Source of the DNA: an uncultured Collinsella sp.
Lineage (GTDB): Bacteria > Actinomycetota > Coriobacteriia > Coriobacteriales > Coriobacteriaceae
Assembly: GCA_958445895.1 (NCBI GenBank)
Contig: CAUCTV010000066.1
Location: 1 to 6,418 of the forward strand
Direction of reading: 5' to 3'
DNA: 6,418 nt
A model generated the notes under the pieces. The model saw only the letters and a program-made list of their open reading frames with translations, made no database searches and was not told where the DNA came from. The position numbers and the translations under genes were made by a program. Numbering within the stretch: position 1 is the stretch's first letter; each line of letters starts with the position of its first letter. Of this stretch, positions 5,203 through 6,418 are shown one piece after another.

Positions 5203-6138
5203 GTGAACATCCTGGTTTTGTTGCCCGTCAACGACCGTCATCGCGCAATTCTTGAATCGAGCGCTCCGGGCGAGGACTTTATCTACACGAGCGCCGACGC
5301 CGCCACGCGCGAACAAGTCGCCAACGCCGACGTGATTTTGGGCAACATAGACCCTACCCTGCTTACCGCATGTGAGCACCTCCAGCTGCTGCAACTGCAG
5401 ACCGCGGGCTATGACGATTACTTGGCCGCCGGCACCGTGCCAGCCGACGCTAAGCTCTCCTGCTCGGTGGGCGCCTACGGCCAGGCCGTGAGCGAGCACA
5501 TGTTTGCCATGGTCCTTTCCATGATGAAGCGCCTGCCAGGCTATCATGACTTGCAGCGCGAACATCGCTGGGAGGATTTGGGGCCAGTTACCTCGCTCAA
5601 AAACGCCAACGTGCTGGTGCTGGGCGCGGGCGATATCGGCGGTCACTTTGCCACGCTCTGCCGCGGCATGGGCGCGCACGTCCGCGGCATCAAGCGCCAT
5701 CCGCTCGTCTACCCCATCGTGTTTGAGGACATGGACGGCATGGACGCCCTACCCGAGCGCCTGGCCGAGGCCGACATCGTCGCATCCTTTATGCCCAGCA
5801 CATCCGAGACCCGCGGCCTGGCGAACGCCGAGTTCTTCGCCGCGATGAAGCCGGGCGCCTTCTTTGCCAACGGCGGCCGCGGCGACCTTGTGGTCGCCGA
5901 GGACTTGGTTGCCGCCCTGGAGTCAGGACATCTTGCCGGCGCCGCGGTCGACGTCACCGACCCCGAGCCGCTGTCTGAGACAAGCCCACTGTGGGATGCA
6001 CCCAACATGCTCATCACGCCGCACGTCTCAGGTTGGTTCCACCTGGCAGCCACGCTCAACAATGTGGTCGACATCGCCGCGGAGAACCTGCGTCACCTGC
6101 AGGCCGGCGAAACCCTGCGTTGCTGGATCGAACACTAA
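5203..6138 (+). CDS. D-2-hydroxyacid dehydrogenase, NAD(P)-dependent
   Basis: The 311-residue cytoplasmic enzyme should interconvert a 2-ketoacid and a D-2-hydroxyacid; length is normal for the short glyoxylate/hydroxypyruvate reductase-like group. The Rossmann dinucleotide motif is VLVLGAGDIGGHFA (137-150), with glycines 141, 143 and 146. The catalytic set is Arg226 (NGGRGDLV), Glu255 (VTDPEPL) and His274 (TPHVSG). After the second strand the sequence is VRGIKRHP (160-167), basic where NAD-specific members have an acidic residue, so NADP(H) is the likelier cofactor (inferred). The substrate cannot be assigned. GTG 5203-5205 is the start: AGAGGA ends 6 bases before it and the frame begins directly with MNILVLLPVN. 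The strong map terminator upstream implies its own promoter, with the AACCT repeat cluster as a possible control site. Confidence 0.93.
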   Translation: MNILVLLPVNDRHRAILESSAPGEDFIYTSADAATREQVANADVILGNIDPTLLTACEHLQLLQLQTAGYDDYLAAGTVPADAKLSCSVGAYGQAVSEHMFAMVLSMMKRLPGYHDLQREHRWEDLGPVTSLKNANVLVLGAGDIGGHFATLCRGMGAHVRGIKRHPLVYPIVFEDMDGMDALPERLAEADIVASFMPSTSETRGLANAEFFAAMKPGAFFANGGRGDLVVAEDLVAALESGHLAGAAVDVTDPEPLSETSPLWDAPNMLITPHVSGWFHLAATLNNVVDIAAENLRHLQAGETLRCWIEH

Positions 6139-6140
6139 GA

Positions 6141-6167
6141 ATTACGCCGTTTTACAAACGGCGTAAT
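6141..6167. terminator. 12-bp hairpin directly after the dehydrogenase stop
   Basis: ATTACGCCGTTT (6141-6152) and AAACGGCGTAAT (6156-6167) are perfect inverted arms around a TAC loop, starting 2 bases after the TAA stop. Such placement suggests a 3'-end hairpin that ends or protects the transcript. There is no T-run on either strand, so it is not a standard intrinsic terminator; Rho-assisted ending or mRNA stabilisation are alternatives. Confidence 0.6.
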
Positions 6168-6180
6168 GAGCCGACGCTGC

Positions 6181-6279
6181 GAGCCCGTCTGGGCGGCAAT
6201 CTGCCTTTCAACTTCGGCGGCATGACCAGAAGGTCAATGCCGCCTTGTTTCAAGGCACCTTGCTCGCCCAGACGGGCTC
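6181..6279. repeat. Long 99-base fold-back (nested inverted repeat)
   Basis: The outer arms GAGCCCGTCTGGGCG (6181-6195) and CGCCCAGACGGGCTC (6265-6279) are perfect over 15 bases. Further pairing is nested in order: GCAA 6196-6199 with TTGC 6260-6263, TGCCTT 6202-6207 with AAGGCA 6252-6257, AAC 6210-6212 with GTT 6247-6249, and GGCGGCATGACC 6216-6227 with GGTCA-A-TGCCGCC 6232-6244 around an AGAA loop. About 40 base pairs form a single imperfect rod with small internal loops and bulges. Which strand matters is unknown. It might be a structured RNA, a small non-autonomous mobile element or a processing/termination signal. No T-tract follows on either strand, and no transposase is nearby. Confidence 0.75.
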
Positions 6280-6363
6280 TCGCTGACTCTTGTTCAACCT
6301 GTAGGGACTGGCTGGCGCGGCCCTGCCTGGGGGCATTCGCTGACTTTTATTCGACCTGCGGGA
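6280..6363. repeat. Pair of related direct repeats, 57-base period
   Basis: The unit starting TCGCTGACT at 6280-6307 recurs at 6337-6363. Aligned with one single-base gap, about 23 of 28 columns match; both keep TCGCTGACT, TTC, ACCTG and GGGA, and the substitutions are transitions. The first copy abuts the end of the 99-base fold-back. The intervening 29 bases are GC-rich and unrelated. Two copies are too few for a CRISPR array. The period is a multiple of three, but no convincing reading frame uses it. Confidence 0.5.
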
Positions 6364-6418
6364 TCTTCAAATTGCTAGAGCGTTGCTAAGTAATTCTTTG
6401 CGTCTTCTACGCTCATTG
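6364..6418. other. Right-edge sequence with no supported feature
   Basis: These 55 bases are more AT-rich than the genes. On the minus strand, two frames entering from the right edge end here, at a TAG (complement of 6376-6378, ending ...KNYLATL) and a TGA (complement of 6369-6371, ending ...LSNALAI). Either could be the last codons of a neighbouring gene, but fewer than 20 codons are visible and neither can be chosen. Confidence 0.2.

Noticed and set aside
4179..5231. 350-codon open frame on the minus strand opposite map
   Set aside because: map has all five metal ligands at correct spacing, and the antisense frame reads through the map terminator and has no family resemblance.
4963..5700. 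245-codon minus-strand frame spanning the map end and the dehydrogenase start
   Set aside because: It overlaps two solid genes and the terminator between them and has no recognisable domain.
6181..6279. tRNA or integron attC site
   Set aside because: There is no cloverleaf or anticodon arm and no GTTRRRY-type core sites at the ends; the pairing is one continuous rod.
6149..6345. Possible short minus-strand gene through the fold-back (about 60 open codons after an in-frame stop)
   Set aside because: No clear start with a Shine-Dalgarno, no known motif, and the strong self-complementarity explains the composition better.
6280..6363. CRISPR array
   Set aside because: There are only two diverged repeats, no further units and no cas genes in the window.
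5991..6389. 132-codon plus-strand frame running from the dehydrogenase into the gene-free region
   Set aside because: It starts inside the dehydrogenase gene out of frame, has no ribosome site, and runs through two hairpins; its residues are Arg/Cys-rich as expected of non-coding GC-rich DNA.

Overview
The window looks like chromosomal DNA from a high-GC Gram-positive anaerobe, most likely a Coriobacteriia member of the Collinsella type. This rests on the GC-rich, G/C-ending codons, clear Shine-Dalgarno sites, a SEC-C/methionine aminopeptidase fusion, and a PAS-like/GGDEF/REC/HD-GYP signalling protein followed by a small Hpt protein. The genus is an inference from style and content, not a proof. 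I see no phage genes, transposase, tRNA, rRNA or CRISPR array.

Left part (1-3022, all minus strand): in transcription order there is an alpha/beta hydrolase (2225-3022), a 211-base gap with a promoter and palindromic operator candidate, a large cyclic-di-GMP type signalling protein (133-2013), and 23 bases later an Hpt-domain protein cut by the left edge (1-109). The signalling protein has a damaged GGDEF signature with an intact I-site, a receiver domain with its phospho-acceptor Asp, and a complete HD-GYP motif. The neighbouring Hpt protein could be its phosphorelay partner.

Centre (3023-5130): a divergent intergenic region separates the hydrolase from plus-strand genes. These are a COG0731-type radical SAM protein (start best placed at 3248) and type I methionine aminopeptidase with an N-terminal SEC-C zinc motif (map, 4185-5072). 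A perfect 20-bp inverted repeat lies between them. A strong intrinsic terminator follows map.

Right part (5131-6418): a D-2-hydroxyacid dehydrogenase (5203-6138, GTG start) is preceded by a cluster of AACCTRYC-like repeats that can fold into a hairpin. After it comes a 12-bp hairpin, and then about 250 bases with no convincing gene. That stretch is dominated by a 99-base, almost fully self-complementary fold-back and a pair of related 27/28-base direct repeats 57 bases apart.

The enzymes are mostly housekeeping or general metabolism and show no single shared pathway. The items most worth following up are the signalling protein with its Hpt neighbour, a possible shared operator (TGTTA-N6-TAAC), and the two large palindromic elements.
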